A DNA stretch of 64,000 nt, taken from NCBI RefSeq assembly GCF_000226095.1, contig NC_016478.1, forward strand, positions 2,036,001 through 2,100,000, given 5' to 3'. The position numbers were made by a program, and so were the translations under genes. Positions 1-11,842 of this stretch are shown piece by piece (the stretch's first letter is position 1; every line of letters begins with the position of its first letter). The notes below the pieces were generated by a model, which was given only the letters and a program-made list of their open reading frames with translations, was not told the origin of the DNA and did no database searches. The stretch is from Thermothelomyces thermophilus ATCC 42464. Its lineage: Eukaryota > Ascomycota > Sordariomycetes > Sordariales > Chaetomiaceae.

Positions 1-1367
<1,367 letters not shown>

Positions 1368-2185
1368 CGTGTCGAGCAAGTCTTTGTCGTTTCGGAAAAG
1401 AAATAGGGAAGATTTTATCTATAAGGCACACCAGGTGCCGAACTCGAAGGCGATGGGGGGGCGAGAGCGGGATTGCGGATTGCGAAGCGGTCGTCGGCGT
1501 TGAGTGATGGAGAGCTGCAACCGCAAGCTCCAACTTGACGACCACCAAGGCCTTGGCAAAGTCCCCTCCCTGTCAATGCCCCGCAACTCCCGCTACGACA
1601 CAGCCACATCTCTCAAACCAACAGCAGAGGCACAAGATGCGGCGTGGGCAGCTACAACAAGGGACGCGCTTGCAAACTCCACAACATCATGCGGAAGCCG
1701 CCTCAACTGCCGACGTCGAGGGTTCTTTTGCGCAAATGGGCTTGCTATTTGGCTATAGCTTTCCAACGAGCCGATAGACAACCTAAGTGACTAGGTACCT
1801 AAGGTAACTGCATACAATACGAAGTACCTTTGTAATCTGCCTACACGCACTGTACTTCGTACCCAAGTACCTTACTGTGGTAGTGTAGTTCATCTCGTGG
1901 GCCCATGAGGCGCTAACTGACCTACCATAGTAACCCCACAGTCTGTAACGTTATCCTGGAATTGTGGCTGTCGGGCCCGGTCAGATGTTTGCCGCATGCC
2001 GGAGGCGCGCATGGGGACATTGATCGCGAATCTACGCGCATCTCTGACATCGCATCACTGACACTGGGCTCCGATCGCCCTCTCGCGCACCACGGCGGCC
2101 TATCAAATGCCAAAAGACCATCGGCTCTGAGTATTGACTCTGCAGTTGGCTGTTTGGGAAGCGATTACGAACACCCACGGTCAAC
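1368..2185. promoter_or_regulatory. Divergent intergenic region between vma2 and cwc27
   Basis: About 0.8 kb separates two divergent start codons, so it must hold both promoters. It contains several copies of an AGGTAC/GTACCT word (around 1793-1870, for example AGGTACCTAAGG), a short word common in intergenic DNA of this window. No TATA box or other gene is convincing. Confidence 0.5.
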
Positions 2186-3787
2186 ATGTCGTCCATCTAC
2201 AACCTCGAACCGCAACCGACCGCATCGGCTATCATTCACACGACACAGGGCGAGCTCGCAATCGAGCTGTTTGCGAAACAGACGCCGCTGACGTGTCGCA
2301 ACTTCTTGCAGCACAGTCTAGACGGATACTACGACAATACCATATTCCATCGCCTCGTTCCGGGGTTTATTCTCCAAGGCGGCGATCCAACCGGCACAGG
2401 ACATGGAGGAGAGTCCATTTACGATGGCGGCGCGTTCGGCGGCGATTTGGACCCGTGGCCGATGGACCAGCGCAGAGGACAAAACGCGGGTCCAACGGGT
2501 GTCAATTTCAAAGATGAATTCCACTCGCGCCTGAAGTTCAATCGTCGAGGACTCCTCGGCATGGCAAACGAGGGTGTCCCTGACAGTAACGGGAGTCAAT
2601 TCTTTTTCACGTTAGGCAAGGCGGAGGAGTTGAACAACAAGAATACTGTGTTTGGCCGAGTCGCTGGCGATACGATCTACAACCTGGCCAAGATGGGCGA
2701 GGCCGAGGTCGCAGAGGGCACAGAGCGGCCCTTGTACCCAGTTAAGATCACCCACATCGAGATTCTCGTTAATCCTTTTCATGATATGAAGAAACGGGAG
2801 AGGAAAGTCCGGCAGGAGATACCGCAACAATTTCCCTTGGAGAAGAAGCAAAAGAAGAGGAAAGGAGGCAAGCAACTCTTGAGCTTTGGCGACGAAGAAG
2901 GCGATGTCGAAGATCTTCCAGTCCTCAAAAAGCCCAAATTCGATACGAGGATTGTGATGGATGTGGATGAGGAAACCAACCAGGTAGCCATACCGGTTAG
3001 AGCCTCCGTTAAGAAAGAGAAGAAGGCACCCGACAAGGAGGTGCAGACCTCAGACAGCCGCTCAGAGTCGCCGCAGAGAAGCTCAGGTGTCCCAGAGCCG
3101 GTTCCGGTCAAGAAGCCATCGCCATCTAAAATCGACGACAACAAATTGTCGAGTCCCGAACCGGAAGAGCCCCCGAAGGAGTCGCTTCTGGAACGGACGA
3201 ATGAGGAGATTGCAGCTGTCAAGGCATCAATGAAGCGCACAATTCACGTTGAACCGGTCAAGGAGAAAATGAAGTCAGCCCTAGAGTTGATGGTCCCAGA
3301 GACAGCAACACGCGGGAGGAAACGGCGGCCCGGGGCTAGCAATCACAGCAGCAAGGAGGAACAAGAAGCTTTGGAATTTCTAAAAGCATTTCAAGAAAAG
3401 CTTAGACAGGCGCCCCCCGAGAGAAAGACGTCCCAGCCCACCGGAACAGAAGCCGAGGGCCGAGACGACCAGGATGAGGAAGGCGAAGTTTGCGATCTGC
3501 ACTTCATCGCCAATTGCCAAAGCTGCAAGGCCTGGGATAAAGAGCAGCGGGAGGAGAGTGACGATGAAGGCTGGATGTCTCACACCCTGAGCTTTGCGGC
3601 CGACAAGCTGGGCAAGGACCTCAGTTACCGAAAGAAGGCCGAGGAGGAGTTGGTCGTCATCGATCCGCTTGAGAAAGCTAGGACACTGAAGGAGGAGAAA
3701 AGGGCAACGAGGCACCCGCACGGCGGCCTATCTTCTCGGGGTTCGGAATGGCACCGCGATCGCGATAGAGAGAGGAGAGGCCGTTAA
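2186..3787 (+). CDS. cwc27: Spliceosomal cyclophilin CWC27 (peptidyl-prolyl isomerase)
   Basis: Intronless, 533 aa. Residues about 8-190 are a cyclophilin domain with FHRLVPGFILQGGDPTGTG and GSQFFFTLG blocks, followed by the family's KITHIEILVNPF end. The rest is a long charged tail rich in Lys/Glu/Ser, with a KKRERKVR-type basic stretch and an acidic end, as in CWC27/NY-CO-10 proteins. In that family the protein sits in the activated spliceosome with CWC22 and is often a weak isomerase. The active-site Trp of cyclophilin A is replaced in many CWC27 proteins; the residue here is best checked by alignment. The ATG at 2186 opens directly into the conserved MSSIYNLEPQPTA start. Nuclear location is inferred from family and tail. 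The only other cyclophilin in the window is the PPIL3-like gene at 9075-9653. Confidence 0.93.
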   Translation: MSSIYNLEPQPTASAIIHTTQGELAIELFAKQTPLTCRNFLQHSLDGYYDNTIFHRLVPGFILQGGDPTGTGHGGESIYDGGAFGGDLDPWPMDQRRGQNAGPTGVNFKDEFHSRLKFNRRGLLGMANEGVPDSNGSQFFFTLGKAEELNNKNTVFGRVAGDTIYNLAKMGEAEVAEGTERPLYPVKITHIEILVNPFHDMKKRERKVRQEIPQQFPLEKKQKKRKGGKQLLSFGDEEGDVEDLPVLKKPKFDTRIVMDVDEETNQVAIPVRASVKKEKKAPDKEVQTSDSRSESPQRSSGVPEPVPVKKPSPSKIDDNKLSSPEPEEPPKESLLERTNEEIAAVKASMKRTIHVEPVKEKMKSALELMVPETATRGRKRRPGASNHSSKEEQEALEFLKAFQEKLRQAPPERKTSQPTGTEAEGRDDQDEEGEVCDLHFIANCQSCKAWDKEQREESDDEGWMSHTLSFAADKLGKDLSYRKKAEEELVVIDPLEKARTLKEEKRATRHPHGGLSSRGSEWHRDRDRERRGR

Positions 3788-5397
3788 GCAGGTAGCCGAC
3801 GCGTACTTGCAGAGCTAGTTGAAAGAATACATAGACCAAAGTTTGGGGCCAAGCCACCAAGTTGTGGTACATTAAAGAGTCTGTCTCAGGACGCTGTCTC
3901 GTAATCGCTGTTGGCAGCTGCGTATCTGGATACCTCTGGTCCCGCCTCGTATGTGCACTGCTAGCGCAAAGTTCTGATCCGTACTTGTAAATAACTGGGC
4001 GAAGCTAAAGGGTAGCATTACGCGGAGCATTTCTCCGGAAATCGAGAAAGCCGCGGCCATATGCCACATGTGCCTTCATCACCCTCGTAGATTCTCTGTG
4101 TTGGCAAACAGAGAGACGCATAACTTTAACGGCAAACTAGAAGGTTCCCTCGTGTTACAGATCCCTTGTCGGTCAAAGTGCACTGTGTACTGTGTACAGT
4201 ACAGAGCGTTGGGTACAGTACGGAATCCGTACATACATACAGCAGTGGAAGCCTCGGTGGGGCATTCATCCTCGATCTTCGCCTACTATACCTGCCTGCT
4301 AAAGAGGTCCACCTCAAGCGATGCAAAGAGAACCAAGATTCTCAGGCATGTCTCAAGGTGTCTTGAGAGACGTAGTCAAGAATATTGAAAATCGAACTCA
4401 CCCATCATGAGGTTGAGACCGCATTCCCGTCAGCTCGACGTGGAAGGCAACCGCGCTCGCAGTCTGTCGAGAATACCCCGCATCGTGGGTCTTCTATCAC
4501 TACGGAAGGTGATTGGCTCCCCAAGCGAAAAATTCGGTGGCATGATCGCATCAAACGGAAGCCCACCCGAGTGATGCTACACTATGCCCAGAATCGCCAA
4601 CGTCAACATCATTCAGTCTTTCAGCCATTTTATCCTCCAAGTCTTCCGCACCTTTGCACAATCGACCAGGCGCGCCTCCGATCAAGCCCTGTGGACGAGG
4701 CAAACATCGCGCCTCTTTTTGCAGTAGACATTTTCTTTTTGAAGGGCGAATCTGAAGCCTGCGTCCATCGACCAACCGGGTACCAGCCGCCGCAAGACAC
4801 GGGCCCCAAAGACTCCAACGTGCATTGTTCAGATCGTTTCGAGACTCCAGCGCTCGCTAGTTTCGGTGAACGATCGCATTTGCGAGACAACCAGCTCGCT
4901 CTTTGAGGGGTTGAGCAACGGCAGTCAAATAGCGATTCCTTTACGACGCGGGATCGCCGTCACCCTTTCACACGAGCAACCTGGTTCGACTTGTCGCACC
5001 ATTACGGACGGTTCGAGGCACGGTCTGGTGCCTTGTTGTCGCCAGCATCGCCTCCTAGATTCTAATTCACAGCGGAATATATATAGCTTGGGTAGGTCCC
5101 GCCCTAAGCTGTCCCGGATAACTATACGGCAACAGTCCACCCTCCCGCTGGTACAGAGTGCGACTTTAAGGGCACACGGTCGCACTCGGCGTCAAAGAAG
5201 TCTTGGGGATTCAGGACCAGGACCGAGCCTTGACGCTGCGCCGTTTCACCGAGCGTACACCGATCAATAGGCGCGCGATAGGAATCAACTGGGACCGTCG
5301 ACCCAGAAGAGCCCATTCCCACACCGCCGGTCGTTGCTGACATCCTGGGACGTCGTCGAGTCGCTCCCAGCAGGTCAAGCATACGCTTTCCTGTGTT
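3788..5397. other. Intergenic region and upstream region of hsf1
   Basis: 1.6 kb with no convincing gene. Short open frames here (e.g. 4385-4906 plus) have no recognisable domain and are probably leader or promoter. A near-perfect palindrome lies at 4218-4232 next to TGTACAG-type repeats. A TATA-like AATATATATAG lies at about 5077-5087, some 310 bp upstream of the hsf1 ATG. Confidence 0.5.
4218..4232. repeat. 15-bp palindrome GTACGGAATCCGTAC
   Basis: The two arms GTACGGA and TCCGTAC are exact inverted copies around one central base. The arm matches the start of the dispersed TACGGATTAC word found elsewhere in intergenic DNA of this window. It could be a dimeric regulator site or a relic of a repeat end; the sequence alone does not decide. 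Confidence 0.6.
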
Positions 5398-7970
5398 ATG
5401 TCGTCGCCCAATCCCAGGAAACGACCTGCTACAGGTGCGCCTCCCATGGCTCCGCTGCCCCAGATGCCCCAGTCGTACTCGCCCGTGCAGACGGACCCCA
5501 TGTTTAGGTGGAATGGCGTCGATACGAACGGCTTTGTCGACGCCGGAACCCCCGGAATGAACTCCTTCTCGATGTTACCGACTTCGACCCCTTATGGACA
5601 GGCAATCTCGGCGCCCTCGAACGTACTCGCCAGACGGCAAAACAGCAGGGCCCTGGTCCCAACCACTCCAAGGGCCCCTTTCGACCGCGGCGCTGACGGC
5701 TGGAACGGATTCGGTGACGATTCCTCCTATCTTCAAGCAGCCAACTCGAGCGTGGACGAACACGACAACATTGAACGGCTTGAGGAGCTGGCTCAAAGAG
5801 CGAAGAGGGAGGCACAGGCTAAGAGGAAGCAGATCCCCCCCTTCGTTCAGAAACTCAGCAGGTATGCCAATCTCCTCTTTTTTAACAACCAACAACCGTT
5901 CCCCCCATCTTCCTCTCCTCCCCTCCCCCCCCCCCCCCCCGGGGCCCGGCGGGCGGGCGGGGGCACCGGACTTCCACACCTCTATGTCTTTCAAGCAGTG
6001 CGCTGACGTTATGCAGCTTTTTGGACGAATCAAGAAACACTGACTTGATCCGCTGGTCTGACAAGGGGGATTCATTTATTGTTCTCGATGAGGATGAATT
6101 TGCCAAGACATTGATCCCCGAACTGTTCAAACACAATAACTATGCCTCGTTCGTGCGCCAGCTGAACATGTATGGCTTCCATAAGCGGGTGGGGCTCTCC
6201 GACAACTCCATGAAGGCCAGTGAAAGAAAGAACAAGAGCCCAAGCGAATACTACAACCCTTACTTTCGCCGCGGACATCCCAACCTGCTGTGGCTGATCA
6301 ACAAACCTAAAAGTGGGAACAGCAAGAAGAAGGGGAAAAAGGATGAAGTCGACGTCGAGAGTGAGGAAGAAGGGGTGGAGGAAACGTACAGCTCCCAAAA
6401 CCTCACGGCTCCCCAGGCTGCCAGAGGGGCTGTTTCCCACGAAATCGGCCCTCTGCAGAAGAAGGACCTATTGCAGGTCAAGACCCAGATTGAGAGGATT
6501 CAGCAGCAGCAGGTTGCTATTTCCAACATGCTCACCAAGATGCGCCAGGACCAGAACCAGCTTTACCAGCAAGCCCTCCTCTTCCAGAGCATGCACGAGC
6601 GTCATGAGAACTCGATCAACGCCATACTCAACTTCCTGGCCAACGTGTTTAGGAAGTCGTTGGAAGAACAGGGCGGAACGCAGGCGGTTCAGGACCTCCT
6701 GGCAAGCATCATACCAAATACCCAGGGGCACGGCCAAAGCCAAATCTCGCCGGGCAGTGGAGTTGTCGATCTTGGTGGGTTCGTCAACCAGCGGCCCCAG
6801 AACGTTAACACGGTGGGCACCCCCAAGAGACAGCAACGTCTCCTGCCTCCAATCCCACTCCATCAGGCGAACAAAGCTGGCAGTGTATCGACGACCGGCG
6901 CCACCCCGCCGGCGCCACAAGCGCCACACCAAGCACCCCAGATGGGAACAGTCACCGAACTCTTCGACACGTCTCCTTCGGACACAGCTTCTCAGTCTTA
7001 CATCAAGAATGAGCTCCGGAGCAATCCTCAGGAGGGCATGATGAAGATCATTCAAGATACCAACGCCGTCAACAACACCTCTGGATTCGACCTGCCGGAC
7101 GTGGCCGCCAAAACCCCGGCAAGCATGAGCGACGACCAGCGGGCGCAAATGCTCAACATCATGGCGGGGAACAGCACCGTCTCTGCCACAACGACCAGCG
7201 GCATCCCGGCCGTGACTCCAACCGCGCCCGCAACCACACCCGCGACCGTGACCGTGACCGCGACCGCGCCCGCGCCCGCACCCGCACCCGCACCCGCACC
7301 CGCACCCGCACCCGCACCCACGCCTGCACCGGCCGCCCCATCAAGCAGCGCGCCCGCCCCATCTGCTGGCCTAGCTCTGTCCCCAAGCCTGTCTTCCATC
7401 CAGATGCCGTCGCTCCAGGAAATCCAGAGCACCCAAGCCGAGCTCGAAGCTCTGCAGCGCCTCCAGGCGGAGCAGGCCGACCAGATCGATGCCCTTACAA
7501 ATCTGCTCGGCCCGCTCAGCCCATCGGGCCGCATCCCGGGCCTCGATGACGAGGGGAATCCCAACGCGAACTACTTTGACAGTGTTGACTACGACCAGTT
7601 CCTGCACAACAGCGCGTTCTCCGACCCCAACTTCGAGGCGGGCGGACTGGACGGCGTAGGCTTGGCCGGCGGCGCCGCAGACGGCGCGGATTTCAATTTC
7701 AGTCTGGATGGGAGTAACAGCGCTGCCGCGGGCACGGGAGACTATGCGCCCGGAGCCGCTGGCGGCAGCACCACCGGCAACGGTACTCAGGTCACTAGGG
7801 AGAAGGCGGGCGGTAGTGGTGGTGCTGGCGGTGCTGGTGTTGGTAGCAATGGGCGGCCGTTCGAGACGAACTCGATGAAAGATACTCCCAGCCCAGCAGG
7901 CACCGAGGAAATTGCTAGGGCGGAGTTTGAGAGCCCCGAGCGGGGCACCAAGCGCCGGAGGAAAGGCTAG
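5398..7970 (+). CDS. hsf1: Heat shock transcription factor (HSF1 type)
   Basis: 805 aa from two exons (5398-5861 and 6017-7970; intron 5862-6016). HSF DNA-binding domain at residues about 145-253, starting KQIPPFVQKLS and continuing with the recognition-helix block NNYASFVRQLNMYGFHKRV. A linker with Lys and acidic runs follows, then a heptad coiled coil at about 306-371 (DLLQVKTQIERIQQQQVAIS onward), the trimerisation domain. The C-terminal half is low complexity: an Ala-Pro repeat encoded by 7261-7325, then a second helical Gln/Leu segment and Gly/Ser/Asp-rich sequence, likely the activation region. The final residues are KRRRKG, a possible nuclear signal. The intron splits the DNA-binding domain and holds a C16 run plus a G-quadruplex-type motif. 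The length and full coiled coil fit HSF1, not SKN7, because no receiver domain is present. Confidence 0.95.
5925..5963 (+). repeat. C16 run plus G-quadruplex-type motif in the hsf1 intron
   Basis: Sixteen C (5925-5940) are followed directly by GGGG, then CCCGGC, then G-runs of 3, 3 and 5 separated by single C. That is four G-runs of at least three bases with short loops on the sense strand, next to a C-run that could pair with them as a hairpin. It lies upstream of the intron acceptor at 6016. Confidence 0.75.
7261..7325 (+). repeat. GCACCC hexamer repeat coding Ala-Pro in hsf1
   Basis: An almost pure hexamer array reads (Ala-Pro)n in the hsf1 frame. It is prone to copy-number change and would form an extended, stiff linker between the coiled coil and the C-terminal region. 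Confidence 0.85.
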
Positions 7971-9074
7971 GTGCCCCTCCAATGTCCCTGGAACGACGCT
8001 TGGCAACTGTTTCAGTGAGCTACTCGAACCCCATGGCTGGTGATTGGCCGAGAGAGAGAGATGGTGATGGGTAGGATTGAGTTCCTCTTGTCCTCCCATG
8101 CCGTCTCGTGGCTGATCATCTGGTCTCCTGGTTACGACGGGTTGACGATTTTCAAGGGATGGAGTCGTTTGGACGAAGGATTGGCGAGGCTTACTTCTTG
8201 GTGCACAAATAGGTTTAGATATCCCCGTTCCTGTGTTGGCTGGGCGTTTGTCCTCTTCGTTTGCTTACTTAGGCTTGTGGCTGGATCTGCCAAGTTTGGG
8301 GCCGGAAGTGTGTCCGGTGAGGTTACTCTGGTGCTAGCTAGCTATTGGCGTGTTCTTCTCGTAGGTTTAGAGGAGGTTTCTAGTTCTTGTGTTCTTAAGA
8401 TAGGAGAAGAGCTGAAAGAGTCATGACCTGATGACAAATTTGGTAATAAAGGAGAGGATGTAGAAAACAGCTTGTGTGTGCGCGTGTCTCATCTATTCGT
8501 TCATTTCTAGCGGTGACGGTCTGGTTTTGTTACTACTACCTACTTGGCTCGAACATGTTGTGACTGCTCGGCCCTCGGCCGTGCCACACACAATGCTCGT
8601 ATCAGCGATATATGTTTTCCACGGTCCCCAACGTTGAACGCTCATGGGGCCCTTAGTAGGGGCTACTTTTCTGTCCTCGCCGCCCCTTCCATCCATCCTC
8701 CATGTCGATGCAAGTTCGTTACTGCCGAGAACCCAGTAGCGCTTGGCGCGGGCAGGTTTCCCAGCCGCTTGGCGATATGTAGCTTCTCCGGCTTCGGCGG
8801 GTTTGTGAGAATGGGCGGTTATGTGCTGATCATCCATCCACACCTTTGCTACCTGGGCGAAGACAGCGCAATGTCAACGCAACACCCGCTCCTGTTCTAT
8901 CCGCGTCGGGCGGCTCTCATCCTCGCTGTCCTGCGCCGAACCACATCAGCGCTGCGCCGAGAGCGTCATCGCTCGGCTGTTCATTTCCCTCTCTCTTTTT
9001 TTCCCCCCTCCTCTTGATCTCTTGCGTGCGTTCGGATTCTTCCTGTGTGTGTAGCATTACCTCCCTTGCCCCCT
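7971..9074. other. Convergent intergenic region (hsf1 / PPIL3-like)
   Basis: 1.1 kb between the 3' ends of two convergent genes. GT-rich and pyrimidine-rich stretches suggest untranslated tails. I see no gene or RNA here. Confidence 0.45.
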
Positions 9075-9653
9075 TCATTTCGCCAACGGATTGGCGTGTA
9101 TCGTCACCTTCTCAATCCGGATCGGTTCCACCGGCCGGTTCTTCTTGTCCACCTCGACGGCCTCGATCTTGGCCAGCGTGGCGAGGCTCTCGTCCCCGAG
9201 CAGCTTTCCGAACACGGTGTTGAGCCCGTCGAGATGCGGCGCGGGCGCGAAGGTGATGAAGAACTGGCTGCCGTTGGTGTTGGGGCCCTTGTTGGCCATG
9301 CTGACGATCCCGCGCTCGTGGTGCCGCAGCCCCGGTCGGATCTCGTCCTCGAAGGTGGCGCCGTAGATGGAGCGCCCGCCCTTGGGGTTGTCGGGTGGGT
9401 TGGGATGGGCTGGTGCGCCGGTCTGGACCATGAAGGAGGGGATCAACCGGTGGAAGGGAGAGCCGTCGTAGTAGGAGGACGCACAGAGGGCGAGGAAGTT
9501 CTGGAGACGGACAAAGGCAATGCGGTCAGCTTGTCACTTTTTTTTTGGAATGGGTGTGGTGGGCAAAGACCTTACTTCCGCGGTTTTGGGAACGCTCTCG
9601 CAGAACACCTCGATTTTGAGGTTCCCGTGGGTGGTGTGCAGTGTTACCGACAT
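9075..9653 (-). CDS. Small cyclophilin, PPIL3 class
   Basis: 167 aa from two exons (9653-9576 and 9500-9075; 75-nt intron with GTAAG donor). The start MSVTLHTTHGNLKIEVFCES is the single-domain PPIL3/CYP-10 signature. The second exon begins NFLALCASSYYDGSPFHRLI, and later blocks are FMVQTG and NGSQFFITFAPAPHLDGLNT, the catalytic cyclophilin core. The family has peptidyl-prolyl isomerase folds and PPIL3 is found in spliceosome preparations. Length matches the usual 160-166 aa. It lies convergent to hsf1, so this window holds two spliceosome-type cyclophilins on either side of the heat-shock factor gene. Confidence 0.93.
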
Positions 9654-11842
9654 GATGGGCAGTCGTGCTGAGGTGGTTCTATTCTCGGCGATGAACAGTT
9701 TACGGTGGCTGCAAGCACCAAGCTTTCGCTTGTTGAGGTTAGTACATAGTACACTACCAAGGAGATCGAAGCCGCAGCGACACGGCCCGAAACTTGGCGT
9801 TTCTCGAGTTGCAGTGCATACAAACACTGACCACTTGGGTCCCGGGCCTGTGCACGCTTTCTCGGTTTCTCGCTTTCTCAGTGCTACACTACACTACTAG
9901 ACGGATTACTATATACATCCTCTGGAGAGAGCGTTACTGCCTAATGCAGTAGGTGATGCGAGGATTGCAAGTGCGTTTCCTGATTCTTTAATGTCACTTA
10001 GGTTGTTGAGAGACAATAAGCTCTAGCGTGTGCCCAAGGCTTCAAACTACGCACCTCAAATGTCTACCAGCCGAAGGTGATGTGTACATACCCGAGCTTC
10101 GTTGACTGATCTCAAAAGTCGTGTGACTATTACAGTAATGCTTAGACCATCAAGTGAACGTATAGGTCTACATCCAAATCTACTAAGGTAGGTAAGGCAC
10201 ACTACATATGCATGCATTCCCATGTCACCTAGCACACACTCAAGGGCACTAAGTGCCAACATAGGTATCAAATGTTGCTTGACTGACGATTTGATGGTAG
10301 TTATATTATACAACTTATTCTTCAAAAAAAAGTGCACCCTATTTCTCCTGGCATAAGCTCGTTCCCACATGCTTTTTCTCCCGGAGCTCAGCTGGCAAAG
10401 ATTGCTGTGGGCTGTGGGGTCGGTACAGTCCATACATCCTATAACTATACGGTCCGTACAATTGGCGGGGTAGTTGTTTGTACGGATTACTGAATGAACC
10501 TTGGGATGTTCCTGGCCTTCGCAAGCCCACCTACGGATTACAAGGACACCTGCAGCTATGCGGACGGATGGAGAAGAGCACGGACGTTAAAAATACTTTC
10601 CGTGTAGGTACTGTACAGTACATAACATACGTACGCCTCGGACATGCATGCACTGCACAATCCTGCACACAACATTGCCAGGAGAGTTATTTCCTACACC
10701 GACCGCGTAGTCAGCCACGCTTGTCTGCTGACCGCTCTATAATGATTCAAGTTTGGTTTATCCCTTTATTCAAATCTGACTCTCGTGATCTCGGGTGGAA
10801 TAACAGGGTACCTAGCGCACAAGTATAGCTACCTTGCAGGGCCCTGGTAGGGCTGACCAAAAGAGCCAGGTTATTTGTAGTGCACGGAAGACAATGGAAG
10901 GTACGGGGTCCCTCGGTGGTGCACCTGCGTACTGTGTAAGTTGCTTGTCTCCGGGGTAAAGCTCTGTTATGCCCGTGCAGCCTGCAACTCGGAAGGGACT
11001 GAGGAATAGGTAGCTAGTTTGTCGACTTATTTCTCCATCAATGCATCAATGGAATGACTGTTCTGTTGGAAAGGGCCCCTTGCATTGCTATGTACGTATG
11101 TACACGACTTTTTCAAGGTATTTGAAGTTACAAGCTTTTGGCGGGACAAGTGACGCATCCAGAAATCTCTCCGAACCGGCAACTGTGACGCTCAGGTACC
11201 CCCCCGCACATTCTTCAGTACCTACCTTACCTACGAATACCTACCTGATCCATCCACGGCCTCGGCGGTTCCAGAGGCGATCTCAATCGGCCCCCCATAA
11301 CCCCCCATTCACGGCTGGTTCCAGCCCCCTACCACCCAACAGCTGCGACTTCAGCCTTCCCTGCGACCTTCCCGAGCCAAGGCTCCATAGTTATCGGTAG
11401 GTACCCGTAAGAACAGACGACTGGCAACTCGCCATCCCAAGACCTACGCCCAAACGACATAACTGCGCGGCGCGCAACACCCCAGAAGACTCGGGAATCG
11501 ACGCACATCGTTTAGATCGCCAAGCCCAGCGCGGTTCTACGGCAGATGACGATGTGATGCCCTTAGTCAGAGAGAGCGCCAGCAAGCATATCGACAACCG
11601 CGACGACACAACTCCCAAGAACCCCTCACCAGCACAGATCAACCCGTCACAGCACCAGCGGACGCCCACCCCATCAGCCCTCAGCACGCCGGGAGATTGA
11701 AACTCACTGTGGACGATCCGACAGGGTCGGCAAACGCTCCTGCGCCTGTCCCGGCACCGTCGGCGACCACCACAACCACGACATTGTTCGGCGCAAGAGT
11801 ACTGAGCCCTCGGCGACCGCGGTGTAGGAGCCACCTCTCAGG
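9654..11842. other. Intergenic region between PPIL3-like and arrestin genes
   Basis: 2.2 kb between two divergent genes, lower in GC than the coding regions. Two exact copies of TACGGATTAC lie at 10481-10490 and 10532-10541, and a related GGTCCGTAC at 10451-10459. Many TACCTACC/GTAGGTA words occur near 10185-10200 and 11220-11250. No ORF with a recognisable product. Confidence 0.5.
10480..10541. repeat. Pair of TACGGATTAC words
   Basis: Exact copies start at 10481 and 10532, 51 bp apart, same strand. Four further exact copies lie at 28914 (reverse), 32192, 49926 and 50081, all intergenic. Confidence 0.7.

Noticed and set aside
6313-7041. Arg/Ser-rich alternative frame within hsf1
   Set aside because: Overlaps the coiled-coil coding region in another frame and has no family features.
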